Positions 43,421 through 50,948 are shown, counted from the stretch's first letter. The stretch: 58,260 nt of DNA from Vicinamibacterales bacterium (GCA_030680175.1 JAUXWO010000090.1:73933-132192), one strand, 5' to 3'. A program made the numbers and translations. Notes: generated by a model from the sequence alone, not told the origin.

Positions 43421-43479
43421 ACCTTCGCTCACGCTTGCCAACATACGCGTGAGCTACGGTTGGCAAGCCACGCGAAGGT
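43421..43479 (+). repeat. Three interleaved perfect 8-bp stems (hairpin or pseudoknot)
   Basis: ACCTTCGC (43421-43428) pairs with GCGAAGGT (43472-43479), TTGCCAAC (43435-43442) with GTTGGCAA (43459-43466), and GCTCACGC (43427-43434) with GCGTGAGC (43447-43454). The third stem crosses the second, so they form a pseudoknot or alternatives. Starts immediately after the repeated tRNA end. Confidence 0.7.
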
Positions 43480-43558
43480 GGACTGGCCATTGCACCTTCC
43501 AGTTCGAACGCTACCTGAAGTCCGGGGCGGGCTGCGCGTTTGCGCAGCGGCAGCTGCG

Positions 43559-43687
43559 GTGAGCCTGAGCGGCCGCCTCGTGTACGCCAACGCCGACGGG
43601 TCCACGCGGGTCTCGGAGTGCTACTCCTTCAACGTGTTCGATCAGCGCGACGGGCAGTGGAAGTACGCGGCCGCCTTCCTCCCATAG
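43559..43687 (+). pseudogene. C-terminal remnant of an NTF2/DUF4440-like protein
   Basis: The frame reads SGRLVYANADGSTRVSECYS, then FNVFDQRDGQWKYAAAFLP and a stop, the usual C-terminal end of DUF4440/SnoaL-like secreted proteins. The N-terminal two thirds are missing; upstream is structured repeat and tRNA debris. It is probably the scar of a gene cut by the event that duplicated the tRNA end. No promoter was seen for it. Confidence 0.5.
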
Positions 43688-43808
43688 GGCGGCGACGGCC
43701 AGACGGCGACGGCCATCGGATGTGGCGCCGTCAACCGCGCGCGGGCGGCGGGGCGGCGGTCGGCGCGGATCCGAGGCACAATTGGGGCAGACCGCCCGCG
43801 ACACCCCC

Positions 43809-44357
43809 ATGCACTTCAACGTTCTCAATCGAAAAGTCCACTACTGGTCCAGCGCGATCGTCGCCATCCCGCTGCTCGTCATCATCACGAGCGGCCTGCT
43901 CCTGCAGGCGAAGAAGCACTGGACGTGGGTGCAGCCGGCCGAACACCGCGGGACGGGCACGACGCCAGTCCTCGACCTCGAGGCCATCCTCGCGAGCGTG
44001 CGGTCGGTGCCGGACCTGCAGGTCGGGGGCTGGGACGATGTGGACCGGCTGGACGTGCGGCCGGGGCGCGGCGTCGTGAAGGTGCTGCTCCGGAGCGGCT
44101 GGGAGGTGCAGGTCGACCTCGGGACCGGTGAGGTCCTGCAGTCGGCCTACCGCCGCTCCGATCTGATCGAATCCATCCACGACGGGTCGATCTTCGGCGG
44201 CGATTGGACCAAGCTCGGCGTCTTCCTGCCGGCGGGCGCCACCCTGCTGCTGCTGTGGTTCGGGGGGCTCTGGATGTGGTGGGTGCCGTTCATCGCCAAG
44301 CGGCGGCGCAGCGCGCGAAGAGCCGCGGCGCACGACGACCACCCGCGGCCGCTCTGA
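43809..44357 (+). CDS. PepSY-associated membrane protein
   Basis: 182 residues. The N-terminal helix (HYWSSAIVAIPLLVIITSGL, then LLQAKKHWTWVQPAEHRG) and the C-terminal helix (FLPAGATLLLLWFGGLWMWW) with a PepSY-like soluble domain between (ILASVRSVPDLQVGGWDDVD, GWEVQVDLGTGEVLQSAYRR) match the PepSY_TM class, often linked to iron-reductase functions. The basic tail is cytoplasmic. No RBS stands out before ATG 43809. Confidence 0.8.
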   Translation: MHFNVLNRKVHYWSSAIVAIPLLVIITSGLLLQAKKHWTWVQPAEHRGTGTTPVLDLEAILASVRSVPDLQVGGWDDVDRLDVRPGRGVVKVLLRSGWEVQVDLGTGEVLQSAYRRSDLIESIHDGSIFGGDWTKLGVFLPAGATLLLLWFGGLWMWWVPFIAKRRRSARRAAAHDDHPRPL

Positions 44358-44385
44358 GCGCCGCACACGCGTGGGAGCCCAGTGG

Positions 44386-46305
44386 CTACCACGCGCTGGC
44401 GACGCGGACATCGAGACACCCGTCGAGCGGGGGCGCATCGCCGTCCGGTCCTTCGAACCCTGGTGGAATCTCCCAGTCGCCGTCCGTCACCACGCCGAGG
44501 TCGAAGACCGCCGCGCGGCCGGCGTCCGTGAACGACTCCACCGCGCGCACCAACCCGAGTTTGCTCAGCTCCTCGAGCAGCAACCCGTCAAACCCGTCCG
44601 GCACGTCATCGAAGCGGAAGCCGAAGTAGACAATCGCGCGGCGTCGTCCGGCCAGCGCGCCGGCCAGCGCATCCTCGCGGCAGCGCGGCCCCGGCCGCCG
44701 GTAGCCCACCTCGAGGATGGGGCTCCCATCAGGCAGCGCGCCACCGCCGCCGGGGCCGGTGAGCGGCACACCGCCGTACCACCAGACGGCGGGCAGGGCG
44801 AGGCGCGTGGTCAGGAGGACGTCCCCGGGCTGCTGCTGCTGCAGCATCCACTGCACGGCGCGACGATCGTCGAGCGCGTGGTTGCTCTCGGACGTGCGGA
44901 TGAACTCGCCGTAGCCGCGCTGCACGAGGTCCACCCCGAGCAGCAGCACGGCGACAGCAGCGGCCGCCGACGCGATCACACGCAGGGGCGAGGGCCGCCG
45001 GCGGCCGGCGTCCCGCCATCGCGATGCGCGGTCCGCGAGCAGCGCGAGGCCCACATAGAGTGCCGGCACCATCCACAGCGAGAGCCGCTCGAAAAGCGGC
45101 ACCTGGCGCACGGCCGCGAACAGGAACGCGGAGGCCGGCACCGTCGCCACGATCACGCCAAGGCGCGCGCGGGGGCCGCCCATCGTAGCAATCAGCCCGG
45201 CCGCCACGGCGACCCAGAAGAGCACGCCCCAGCCGCTCCCGCCCGGCTTGATGGCCAGCGGCTCGAGCGTCCCGGCGAACCACCGCAGCGTCTCCACGGC
45301 ACCCGCGGATGCCGGCGGGAGCGCGAAGGCCCAGTAACCATCAAGGTAGGCATTGTCGAGCGTGTACCGCACCGACACGACGTAGTGCAGGGCGAACGAC
45401 GCGAGCCACATCAGGCCGAGGGCCGCGTGCCTCCACAGCGCGTGCCAGCCGTGGTGCCGCCACGTCAGGAGCGCCAACGCCGCGGCACACCCCGGCGCGA
45501 CAAGCAGGGCGCCATTCGCCACCCACAGCCCGGCGGCGGCCACGATCCACCACGTCACGAGTCGACGATGCAGGTCGCGCAGCGTGCCGGCTTCCGAGGC
45601 CCAGGCTGCAAGGGCCGGGAGCGTCAACCCGAAGAGGACATCCGCTGAGTAGTGCTTCAACTCGAGCGCGTAGAAGAGGACCCACTCACCGCAGACCACA
45701 CACAGCACCAGCATCGTCGCGCCCACGGGCGTGAGCCAGCGGCGGCCGATCACGAATGCCGCGACGGGTGTGGCGGCCGCGAAGAGCGCCGGCACCAGCC
45801 GCAACGCGGGCTCGCCGTCGCCGAACAGCACGAACGCCGCCCGCTGCAGCACGAGCCAGCCGTAGGGCGCGGACTGTCCGAGCCACAGCGCGCCGGCCAG
45901 GTCCGTCATGGAACGCTCGCGCAGGTTGATCGCGATCATCTGCTCGTCGAGCCACAGCGGCCGGCCGAGCGCCCATTCGAAGGCGAGCGCCCCCGCCGCG
46001 CCGGCCACGAGCGCCCCCGCGGGCAGCCACGCCCAGTGCCGCCGTATCGCGCCAAGGGCCGTGGCCGCCCGCAGTCGCCACCAGCGGGCATCACGGCGCC
46101 ACTCGCGGAGCGGCGCGGGCCACGCGAGCCCCCACGCGACGAGCGCCGCCACAAGCGCGATCACCCACGCGTTGCGCGGACTGCGGGAGGTGATGTCGAC
46201 GCCCTCCACCGGCACCACAACGCCGCCGGTCACCTGGACGACGAGCGCCCATGCGATGCACAGCAGGGTGACGATCTGGAGCGCGCGTCGCGGGAAGGCG
46301 CGCAT
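44386..46305 (-). CDS. Glycosyltransferase family 39-like membrane protein
   Basis: 639 residues with about 11-12 membrane helices. The first periplasmic loop has the acidic pair of GT-C enzymes (GRPLWLDEQMIAINLRERSM) and the following SAPYGWLVLQRAAFVLFGDG, as in dolichyl-phosphate-mannose mannosyltransferase/ArnT-type proteins that use polyprenyl-phosphate sugars. The C-terminal soluble domain is about 120 residues. Acceptor unknown. Its ATG (complement 46303-46305) overlaps the stop of the MobA-like gene by ATGA. Confidence 0.82.
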   Translation of the reverse strand: MRAFPRRALQIVTLLCIAWALVVQVTGGVVVPVEGVDITSRSPRNAWVIALVAALVAWGLAWPAPLREWRRDARWWRLRAATALGAIRRHWAWLPAGALVAGAAGALAFEWALGRPLWLDEQMIAINLRERSMTDLAGALWLGQSAPYGWLVLQRAAFVLFGDGEPALRLVPALFAAATPVAAFVIGRRWLTPVGATMLVLCVVCGEWVLFYALELKHYSADVLFGLTLPALAAWASEAGTLRDLHRRLVTWWIVAAAGLWVANGALLVAPGCAAALALLTWRHHGWHALWRHAALGLMWLASFALHYVVSVRYTLDNAYLDGYWAFALPPASAGAVETLRWFAGTLEPLAIKPGGSGWGVLFWVAVAAGLIATMGGPRARLGVIVATVPASAFLFAAVRQVPLFERLSLWMVPALYVGLALLADRASRWRDAGRRRPSPLRVIASAAAAVAVLLLGVDLVQRGYGEFIRTSESNHALDDRRAVQWMLQQQQPGDVLLTTRLALPAVWWYGGVPLTGPGGGGALPDGSPILEVGYRRPGPRCREDALAGALAGRRRAIVYFGFRFDDVPDGFDGLLLEELSKLGLVRAVESFTDAGRAAVFDLGVVTDGDWEIPPGFEGPDGDAPPLDGCLDVRVASAW

Positions 46306-46913
46306 CACAGGGGTCCGGGTGTCCGGGAAAACAACGCCGCGTACGCCTCCGGCGTGTCGACATCGCGGAACGCACCGGGGTCGTCGACCTCGACGTTCAC
46401 GATCGCCGCGGCGTGGCGGCGCACGACTGGTTTCGCACCCTCGGCAGGATCTGCGCGACGGAGATCGTCCAGCACCGCGCGGTCGAAGATCACCGGATGC
46501 CCGTGCGCGTCCCCGCGGGCGGGGCGCACGATCGGCGCGCGCGTCCGGCGCCAGGCCCCGACGATCGCGCGCACCGTCTCCGCCGACACCAGCGGCACGT
46601 CCACGAGCGTCATGAGCACCCCCTCGAGCGCGGACGTCTCCACCGCGTCCAGACCGGCGAGGATCGAGGTGAGCTGGCCCTCCGCCCACCGCGCATTCAC
46701 CACGAAGCGCACCTTCGCCGGGTCCCCCCGCCACGCATCGCGCACCGCGTCATCGTCCGCCCCGGTGACAACGGTCACGTGCGGCAGCCCGGCGGCCAGC
46801 AGGGTGTCGACGATGGCGGCCAGGAAGGTGCGGCCGTCTGGCAGGGGCAGCGCCGCTTTGGGACGCCCCATCCGGGTCGAGGCGCCACCCGCCAGCACAA
46901 GGGTCTCAAGCAC
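46305..46913 (-). CDS. MobA/MocA-like nucleotidyltransferase
   Basis: 202 residues. N-terminal MLETLVLAGGASTRMGRPKA is the NTP-transferase signature, followed by VTVVTGADDD, VNARWAEGQLTSILAGLDAV and MTLVDVPLVSAETV with the metal-binding Asp, then GHPVIFDRAVLDDL. It resembles MocA (molybdenum cofactor cytidylyl/guanylyltransferase-like) and related CTP:sugar-type enzymes. moaE/moaD 9 kb away are compatible with a cofactor role, but the coupled glycosyltransferase makes a sugar nucleotide role possible too. Confidence 0.8.
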   Translation of the reverse strand: MLETLVLAGGASTRMGRPKAALPLPDGRTFLAAIVDTLLAAGLPHVTVVTGADDDAVRDAWRGDPAKVRFVVNARWAEGQLTSILAGLDAVETSALEGVLMTLVDVPLVSAETVRAIVGAWRRTRAPIVRPARGDAHGHPVIFDRAVLDDLRRADPAEGAKPVVRRHAAAIVNVEVDDPGAFRDVDTPEAYAALFSRTPGPL

Positions 46914-46959
46914 CGAAAACGCCCCCTGGGTAAACGGGCAGGGGGCAGGGTCCGTATAC

Positions 46960-46988
46960 TTGACTTCCCCTACCGTCCTGCCTACACT
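46960..46988 (+). promoter_or_regulatory. Promoter of the cold-shock gene (TTGACT, 17 bp, TACACT)
   Basis: TTGACT at 46960-46965 and TACACT at 46983-46988 with a 17-bp spacer, near consensus. Transcription from about 46995 gives a 5' leader of about 300 nt before ATG 47297. That leader contains no clear gene; long structured leaders are known for cold-shock mRNAs. Confidence 0.6.
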
Positions 46989-47296
46989 TGCCGCACGTTT
47001 TTGGCCTCGTGTTCCTCCGGTGTCCCGACCTGTTCGGTGACGGCCTTATATCGCAGATAGCCACGGTATCGCGGTTCGGGCACTGGTAGAGGGTGAAGAC
47101 CGTCGGATGGACGTCGCCAGCAGCACACCGCTGGACCATCCGGGGGCGATCGCTCGAGGCCACGGGCGTGGTTGGAGGCCCCCCTCCGTTCCGCGGTTCG
47201 GGCGTTCGTTCGGTTCCGGCGACCGTTCCGCACCAGGCCTCGTGAGCCCTGAGAAGCTCTCTCCGGGGACTATCACGTACATCGGAGGACAACGGT

Positions 47297-47503
47297 ATGC
47301 CGACCGGCACGATCGCACGTTTGCTCATCGACAAGGGCTTCGGATTCATCCGCGATGATTCCGGCGTTGAACACTTCTTCCATCGCAGCTCGGTGCGCGG
47401 CGCCGTGTTCGAGTTGCTGCGTGAAGGCCAGCACGTCGAGTTCACCCCCGAAGACTCGGGCAAGGGACCGCGCGCTGGTGACATCCGCTTGATTGAAGGC
47501 TGA
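47297..47503 (+). CDS. csp: Cold-shock-domain protein
   Basis: 68 residues: TIARLLIDKGFGFIRDDSG with the RNP1-like KGFGFI, then VEHFFHRSSVRGAVFELLRE (RNP2-like FFH) and HVEFTPEDSGKGPRAGDIRL. Small single-domain nucleic-acid chaperone. GGAGGA stands 8 nt before the ATG, and a strong hairpin terminator follows the stop. Confidence 0.92.
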   Translation: MPTGTIARLLIDKGFGFIRDDSGVEHFFHRSSVRGAVFELLREGQHVEFTPEDSGKGPRAGDIRLIEG

Positions 47504-47524
47504 CGCCTTCATTTGCCTTCCCCT

Positions 47525-47549
47525 CCCGGCCCCAGACCACGGGGCCGGG
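47525..47549 (+). terminator. Rho-independent-type terminator after the cold-shock gene
   Basis: CCCGGCCCC (47525-47533), 7-nt loop, GGGGCCGGG (47541-47549), then CTTCGTT. A perfect 9-bp GC stem followed by a weak T-rich run, 22 bp after the stop codon. Confidence 0.75.
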
Positions 47550-47635
47550 CTTCGTTCCCCGCGTCCACCCCTTCTGAATCAGCCGCAGCGCGTCGGTCAG
47601 GCGCGAGCACCGCGCGCGTCGAGCGAACGCCCTGA

Positions 47636-47641
47636 TATGAT
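47636..47641 (+). promoter_or_regulatory. -10 box TATGAT of the tRNA-Sec gene
   Basis: TATGAT ends 6 nt before the first base of tRNA-Sec, so the primary transcript would start at or next to the mature 5' end. No clear -35 was found. Confidence 0.5.
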
Positions 47642-47647
47642 CGCGTC

Positions 47648-47742
47648 GGAAGCGAACGGGGCCCGGTGGCCCTCCCGGTCTTCAAAATCGGTCGCCGCCC
47701 TCTCGGGGGCGGGCTGGGTTCGACTCCCAGGCGCTTCCGCCA
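47648..47742 (+). tRNA. selC: tRNA-Sec (UCA), selenocysteine
   Basis: 95 nt with encoded CCA. Acceptor GGAAGCG pairs with CGCTTCC, discriminator G. The anticodon arm CCGGT-CTTCAAA-ATCGG holds anticodon TCA at 47682-47684. A long GC-rich variable arm (GCCGCCCTCTCGGGGGCGG) and T arm CTGGGTTCGACTCCCAG follow. These are the hallmarks of bacterial selC, so the organism should decode some UGA as selenocysteine. No selenoprotein was noticed in the window. Confidence 0.95.
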
Positions 47743-48080
47743 TTCTCGCCTCGGCTCAAATGGCGTCAGCGCCTGGTCGCCAGGCAGACCGGCGTCGCCT
47801 CCGGCTCGCCTTGGTCGGCACGACTCCCGTTCCGCTTCCGCCATTCTCGCCCCGGCTCGAATGGCGTCAGCGCCTGGTCGCCAGGCAGACCGGCGTCGCC
47901 TCCGGCTCGCCTTGGTCGGCACGACTCTCCGTTCCGCTTTCGCCATTCTCGCCTCGGCTCAAATGGCGTCAGCGCCTGGTCGGCAGCCAGACCGGCTTCG
48001 CCTCCGGCTCGCCTCGGTCTGGTCGGCTCCCAGGCAACACGGCGTCGCCTTCGGCTCGCCTCGGTCGGCTCCCCAGGCGG
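47721..48080 (+). repeat. 100-bp tandem units carrying copies of the tRNA-Sec 3' end
   Basis: The tRNA end CGACTCCCAGGCGCTTCCGC plus CA (47721-47742) recurs as CGACTCCCGTTCCGCTTCCG plus CCA (47821-47843) and as a third diverged copy (47922-47945). The spacers 47743-47820 and 47844-47921 are each 78 nt and nearly identical, with a GCCTGG-TCG-CCAGGC hairpin and a GTCGCCTCCGGCTCGCCTTG core. The last unit decays to about 48080 with more copies of the core. No protein is encoded. Confidence 0.88.
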
Positions 48081-48090
48081 CCGCCTCTCG

Positions 48091-48300
48091 TCAGTCCAGC
48101 TGCTCGTGGTGAATGTCGATGGCGCGCGGGCCGGAGCGCGTCCACTCCTGGCCGAAGCCGACGCGCTCGCCGGTCCACAGGTCGTCGAAGCCCGGGTCGC
48201 GTACGCCGTCGCGCACGAAGTACCAGTCCTGGCCGCTGTCGTCGTGGATGAACCCGAAGCCGCGGTCAGGCTCGATGCGAATGATGCGTCCGTACAGCAT
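48091..48300 (-). CDS. Cold-shock-like domain protein, 69 aa
   Basis: From the ATG complementing 48298-48300: MLYGRIIRIEPDRGFGFIHD, then DSGQDWYFVRDGVRDPGF and a final basic-acidic tail. The RGFGFI RNP1-like motif and WYFVRD in the RNP2 place mark it as a divergent cold-shock fold. GGGAGGTGAG precedes the ATG. It is 5 bp after the degenerate ABC gene and probably the last gene of the erpA operon. Confidence 0.82.
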   Translation of the reverse strand: MLYGRIIRIEPDRGFGFIHDDSGQDWYFVRDGVRDPGFDDLWTGERVGFGQEWTRSGPRAIDIHHEQLD

Positions 48301-48305
48301 GGCTC

Positions 48306-49025
48306 TCACCTCCCGAGTATCTTGCTCCAGAATCCGGCCGGCTGACACTCGCCCGTCACCGGCTGATGCGTCAGCCGTGTGCCCTCCAGCGCGCGGGCGA
48401 AGACGTCGTCGGCCGTGATGGCGAGCAGCGCGAGGCGCCGCGCACGCGCGAGGCGGCCGAGGTCGGCGCCGTAGTCCGCCACGCGGTCACGCGGCATCGT
48501 CGCGGTCGGGTGCTCCACCAGCAACACCGCGGGGTCGAGCGCCAGGGCCCGGGCGACGCGCACACGCGCCTGGGTCTCGGCATCCGCGTGGCCGACCGGC
48601 CGGTCCCACTGCGCCTCCGGGATGCCGGCCTCGCGGGCCAGGGCATCCACCCTCGCGATCCACTCGGCGGGCACGGGATCCAGGGCGATGGTGAACGGCA
48701 GCGCGAGGTTCTGGCGCACCGTGAACGGCTCGATCAGCACGGCGCGCGTCGTCACCAGGCCGATCCGGTCCAATAACGCCAGCCACGCCTCGGTCTCGGT
48801 GATCGACGAGGTGGCCTGATCAAAGAGCCGCACCTCGCCTTCGTCCGGCAGCGCGGCGCCCGTCAACAGCCCGACCAGCATCTCGGCCGCGCGCTCGTCG
48901 AGGCCGGCGAGGGCGACCACGTCCCCGGCGTGCAGTTGGAGCGCCCGCATCCGCAGCGGACGCAGCCCCTGGTAGTCCTTGTGCAGGCCGGTGATGGCGA
49001 CGAGGGGCGGCGCCACGGCAGTCAC
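48306..49025 (-). CDS. Degenerate ABC-type ATPase domain protein (probable pseudoenzyme)
   Basis: 239 residues with the overall ABC-ATPase order, but all catalytic motifs are changed. The Walker A slot (41-48) reads GLDERAAE with no GK[ST]; the LSGGQ slot reads HADAETQARVRVARALALDP; Walker B is AVLLVEHPTA, lacking the DE pair. The region around FTVRQNLALPFTIALDPVPA still resembles MlaF/Mkl-type ABC proteins. Without the lysine it is unlikely to hydrolyse ATP. No permease is adjacent. GTG start (complement 49023-49025) overlaps the PHP gene stop. Confidence 0.7.
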   Translation of the reverse strand: MTAVAPPLVAITGLHKDYQGLRPLRMRALQLHAGDVVALAGLDERAAEMLVGLLTGAALPDEGEVRLFDQATSSITETEAWLALLDRIGLVTTRAVLIEPFTVRQNLALPFTIALDPVPAEWIARVDALAREAGIPEAQWDRPVGHADAETQARVRVARALALDPAVLLVEHPTATMPRDRVADYGADLGRLARARRLALLAITADDVFARALEGTRLTHQPVTGECQPAGFWSKILGR

Positions 49026-49864
49026 CCGCGCGCGGCGGCACGGCCGCTCGCGCGGTGCTCGAGGTCCTCGAGGTGCCGTGCAGGCAGCACCGTGCCGCCG
49101 AGCACACGGCGGCCGTATCCGCCTTCGATCTCGCCGTGGTAGTCGGAGCCGCCGGTGACGCCCAGCCCGAGCCTGGTGGCGATGGCGAGGTAGCGTGCCT
49201 CCGCCTCTCGGTCGTGCTCGGAGTGGAACACCTCAATCGCGTCGAGCCCCTCAGCCGCGAGCGGCTCGAGCAGGTCGTCTCGCCTGGTGACGCCGGGGTG
49301 CGCGAACGACGCCACGCCGCCGCTCTCGTGAATGAGGCGGATCACCGCCCGCGGACTGCGGCCGCTCCGCGGCACGAACGCCGGCTGCCCCGCCGCCAGG
49401 TACCGGTCAAACGCCTCCTGCATCGTCGTCACGTGGCCCGCGTCCACGAGCGCGCGCGCCAGCAGCGGGCGGCCCACCGACCGGCCCGGATGGCGCGCGG
49501 CCGGCACGAGGATGCGATCGGCGTCGATGGGCGCCCCGAGTGCGGCGAGCCGCCGGGCGATCTCGCGCACGCGGTCCACGCGGAGCGCGCGCTGCCGCTC
49601 GAGAAACACCGCGAGGGCCGGGCTGTGCTCGTCGATGAAGTAGGCGAGCATGTGAACGTCACGGCCGTCGGCGACGGCCGTGATCTCGATGCCGCTGATG
49701 ACGCGGACGGACGGCGCGGCCGCGCGGACCTCGGCGATGGCCGCGACCGTGTCGTGGTCGGTGACGCTGATGGTGGTGAGACCGAGGCCGATGGCGCGCG
49801 CGGCCAGGTCCACCGGCGTGGACCGGCCATCGGAGGCCGTCGTGTGCATGTGCAGGTCGATCAC
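49022..49864 (-). CDS. PHP-domain phosphoesterase (RNase AM/TrpH-like)
   Basis: 280 residues from GTG (complement 49862-49864). PHP metal motifs: VIDLHMHTTASDGRSTPVDL, TISVTDHDTVAAI, VISGIEITAV, DVHMLAYFID, SFAHPGV and the final GVTGGSDYHGE. This matches the TrpH/YciV group (5'-3' exoribonuclease or 3',5'-nucleoside bisphosphate phosphatase). It starts 11 bp after the Fur-rubrerythrin gene and is overlapped by the next gene. Confidence 0.88.
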   Translation of the reverse strand: MIDLHMHTTASDGRSTPVDLAARAIGLGLTTISVTDHDTVAAIAEVRAAAPSVRVISGIEITAVADGRDVHMLAYFIDEHSPALAVFLERQRALRVDRVREIARRLAALGAPIDADRILVPAARHPGRSVGRPLLARALVDAGHVTTMQEAFDRYLAAGQPAFVPRSGRSPRAVIRLIHESGGVASFAHPGVTRRDDLLEPLAAEGLDAIEVFHSEHDREAEARYLAIATRLGLGVTGGSDYHGEIEGGYGRRVLGGTVLPARHLEDLEHRASGRAAARG

Positions 49865-49875
49865 GCGGCCGCCCC

Positions 49876-50862
49876 TCAGCGCGAGGCCGAGGTCCGGGCG
49901 CGCTTGGCGCCGGCCGCCGCCTTGCGCTGCTGGCGCCGCTTGACGAGCCCGCGGTACTCGCGGATCAGCAGCTCGAGGTGCGCGCGCTCCTCCTCGGCGA
50001 ACTCGAGGAAGATCTGCTTGCCTTCCGAGTCCTCGAATCGCTCGCCGTACCGCTTGAAGAAGCGGTGCGAGCCGCGCTCGCAGCGGATGCCGATCTTGAG
50101 CGCTTCGAGGTCGTCGATGCCCTCGCGGCGCAGATCCTCGGCGCCCTTGGCGAACAGGCCGTTGGCCGCGCCCTTGAAGAAGAGGAACGTCGGCTGCGAC
50201 TCGAGCCGCGGGTCTTCCTTCAGGAGCTGCTTGTAGCGCGTCTCGAGCGTGCCGAGGTGCTCTTGCTCCTCCTCGGCCAGCCGCTCGAACACGGCGCGTC
50301 CCCGCGCGTCCTTCGCGATCCGCGCCGCACGCGAGTAGAAGTCGAGGCCGCTGCGCTCGGTGGCAATCGCGATGCGCAACGCATCCCGCGCAAAGAGCAT
50401 CTCGCTCGTCGCGCCGCCCTTGGCGGGCGCCCGCCCTGTCCGGCAGGCCTCGCACGTGCCGTAGATCTGCACCACGCTCTGCCGCGCCGTGAAGCCCCGC
50501 GCCTGTGCGACCTCCTCGACGAGGGCCTCGATGTCGGAGCTCAGGAACTCGTAGCTCTGGTTGCAGGTCTTGCAGATCAGATGGAAGTGCCGCGGGTGGC
50601 GGTAGGAGTGCTCGAAGCGGAAGCGCCCCTCGCCGAAATCCACCTTCCGTGCGATCCCGGCCTCCACCATCCACTGCAGCGTCCGGTACACGGTGGCGCG
50701 GCTGATGCGCTGATCCTCGCCCCGGATCAGATCCACGAGGTCGTCGGCGCTCAGATGGCCTTCCTGGCGCAGGAACGCATTGACGATCACGTCGCGCTTG
50801 GTGGAGCGCTTCGTGCCGGCCGGCCGGAGCCGGTCGAGATCGGGAAGGGCAGGGGTCCGCAT
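49876..50862 (-). CDS. Fur/PerR-family regulator fused to a rubrerythrin-like diiron domain
   Basis: 328 residues from the ATG complementing 50860-50862. Residues 15-142 are a Fur-family repressor: winged helix KRDVIVNAFLRQEGHLSADD and ISRATVYRTLQWMVEAGIAR, metal-sensing HSYRHPRHFHLICKTC, and Cys97/100/137/140 for the structural zinc. Residues 152-305 are a complete four-helix diiron bundle with ligands Glu169, Glu199xxHis202, Glu262 and Glu292xxHis295 (EEEQEH, EEERAH). A basic tail ends it. The frame is continuous across the junction. Likely an iron- or peroxide-responsive repressor carrying its own iron/peroxide-reactive module; this combined role is inferred. It sits between erpA and the PHP gene. 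Confidence 0.9.
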   Translation of the reverse strand: MRTPALPDLDRLRPAGTKRSTKRDVIVNAFLRQEGHLSADDLVDLIRGEDQRISRATVYRTLQWMVEAGIARKVDFGEGRFRFEHSYRHPRHFHLICKTCNQSYEFLSSDIEALVEEVAQARGFTARQSVVQIYGTCEACRTGRAPAKGGATSEMLFARDALRIAIATERSGLDFYSRAARIAKDARGRAVFERLAEEEQEHLGTLETRYKQLLKEDPRLESQPTFLFFKGAANGLFAKGAEDLRREGIDDLEALKIGIRCERGSHRFFKRYGERFEDSEGKQIFLEFAEEERAHLELLIREYRGLVKRRQQRKAAAGAKRARTSASR

Positions 50863-50948
50863 GGCTGGTGACGTGTCGGAACAGCAGCCGGGCGGCCTGG
50901 GCGGCCGCACCGGCCCCGAGTGTGAGACGTGCGAGGCGTCCCGCCGCG

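Noticed and set aside
46906-47484. 192-codon minus-strand frame over the cold-shock leader
   Set aside because: Composition is Pro/Arg/Ser-rich with no family resemblance, and it is antisense to the cold-shock gene.
47721-48080. CRISPR array
   Set aside because: The repeated part and the spacers are both nearly identical from unit to unit, the period is about 100 bp, and the unit contains the tRNA end. No cas genes are near.
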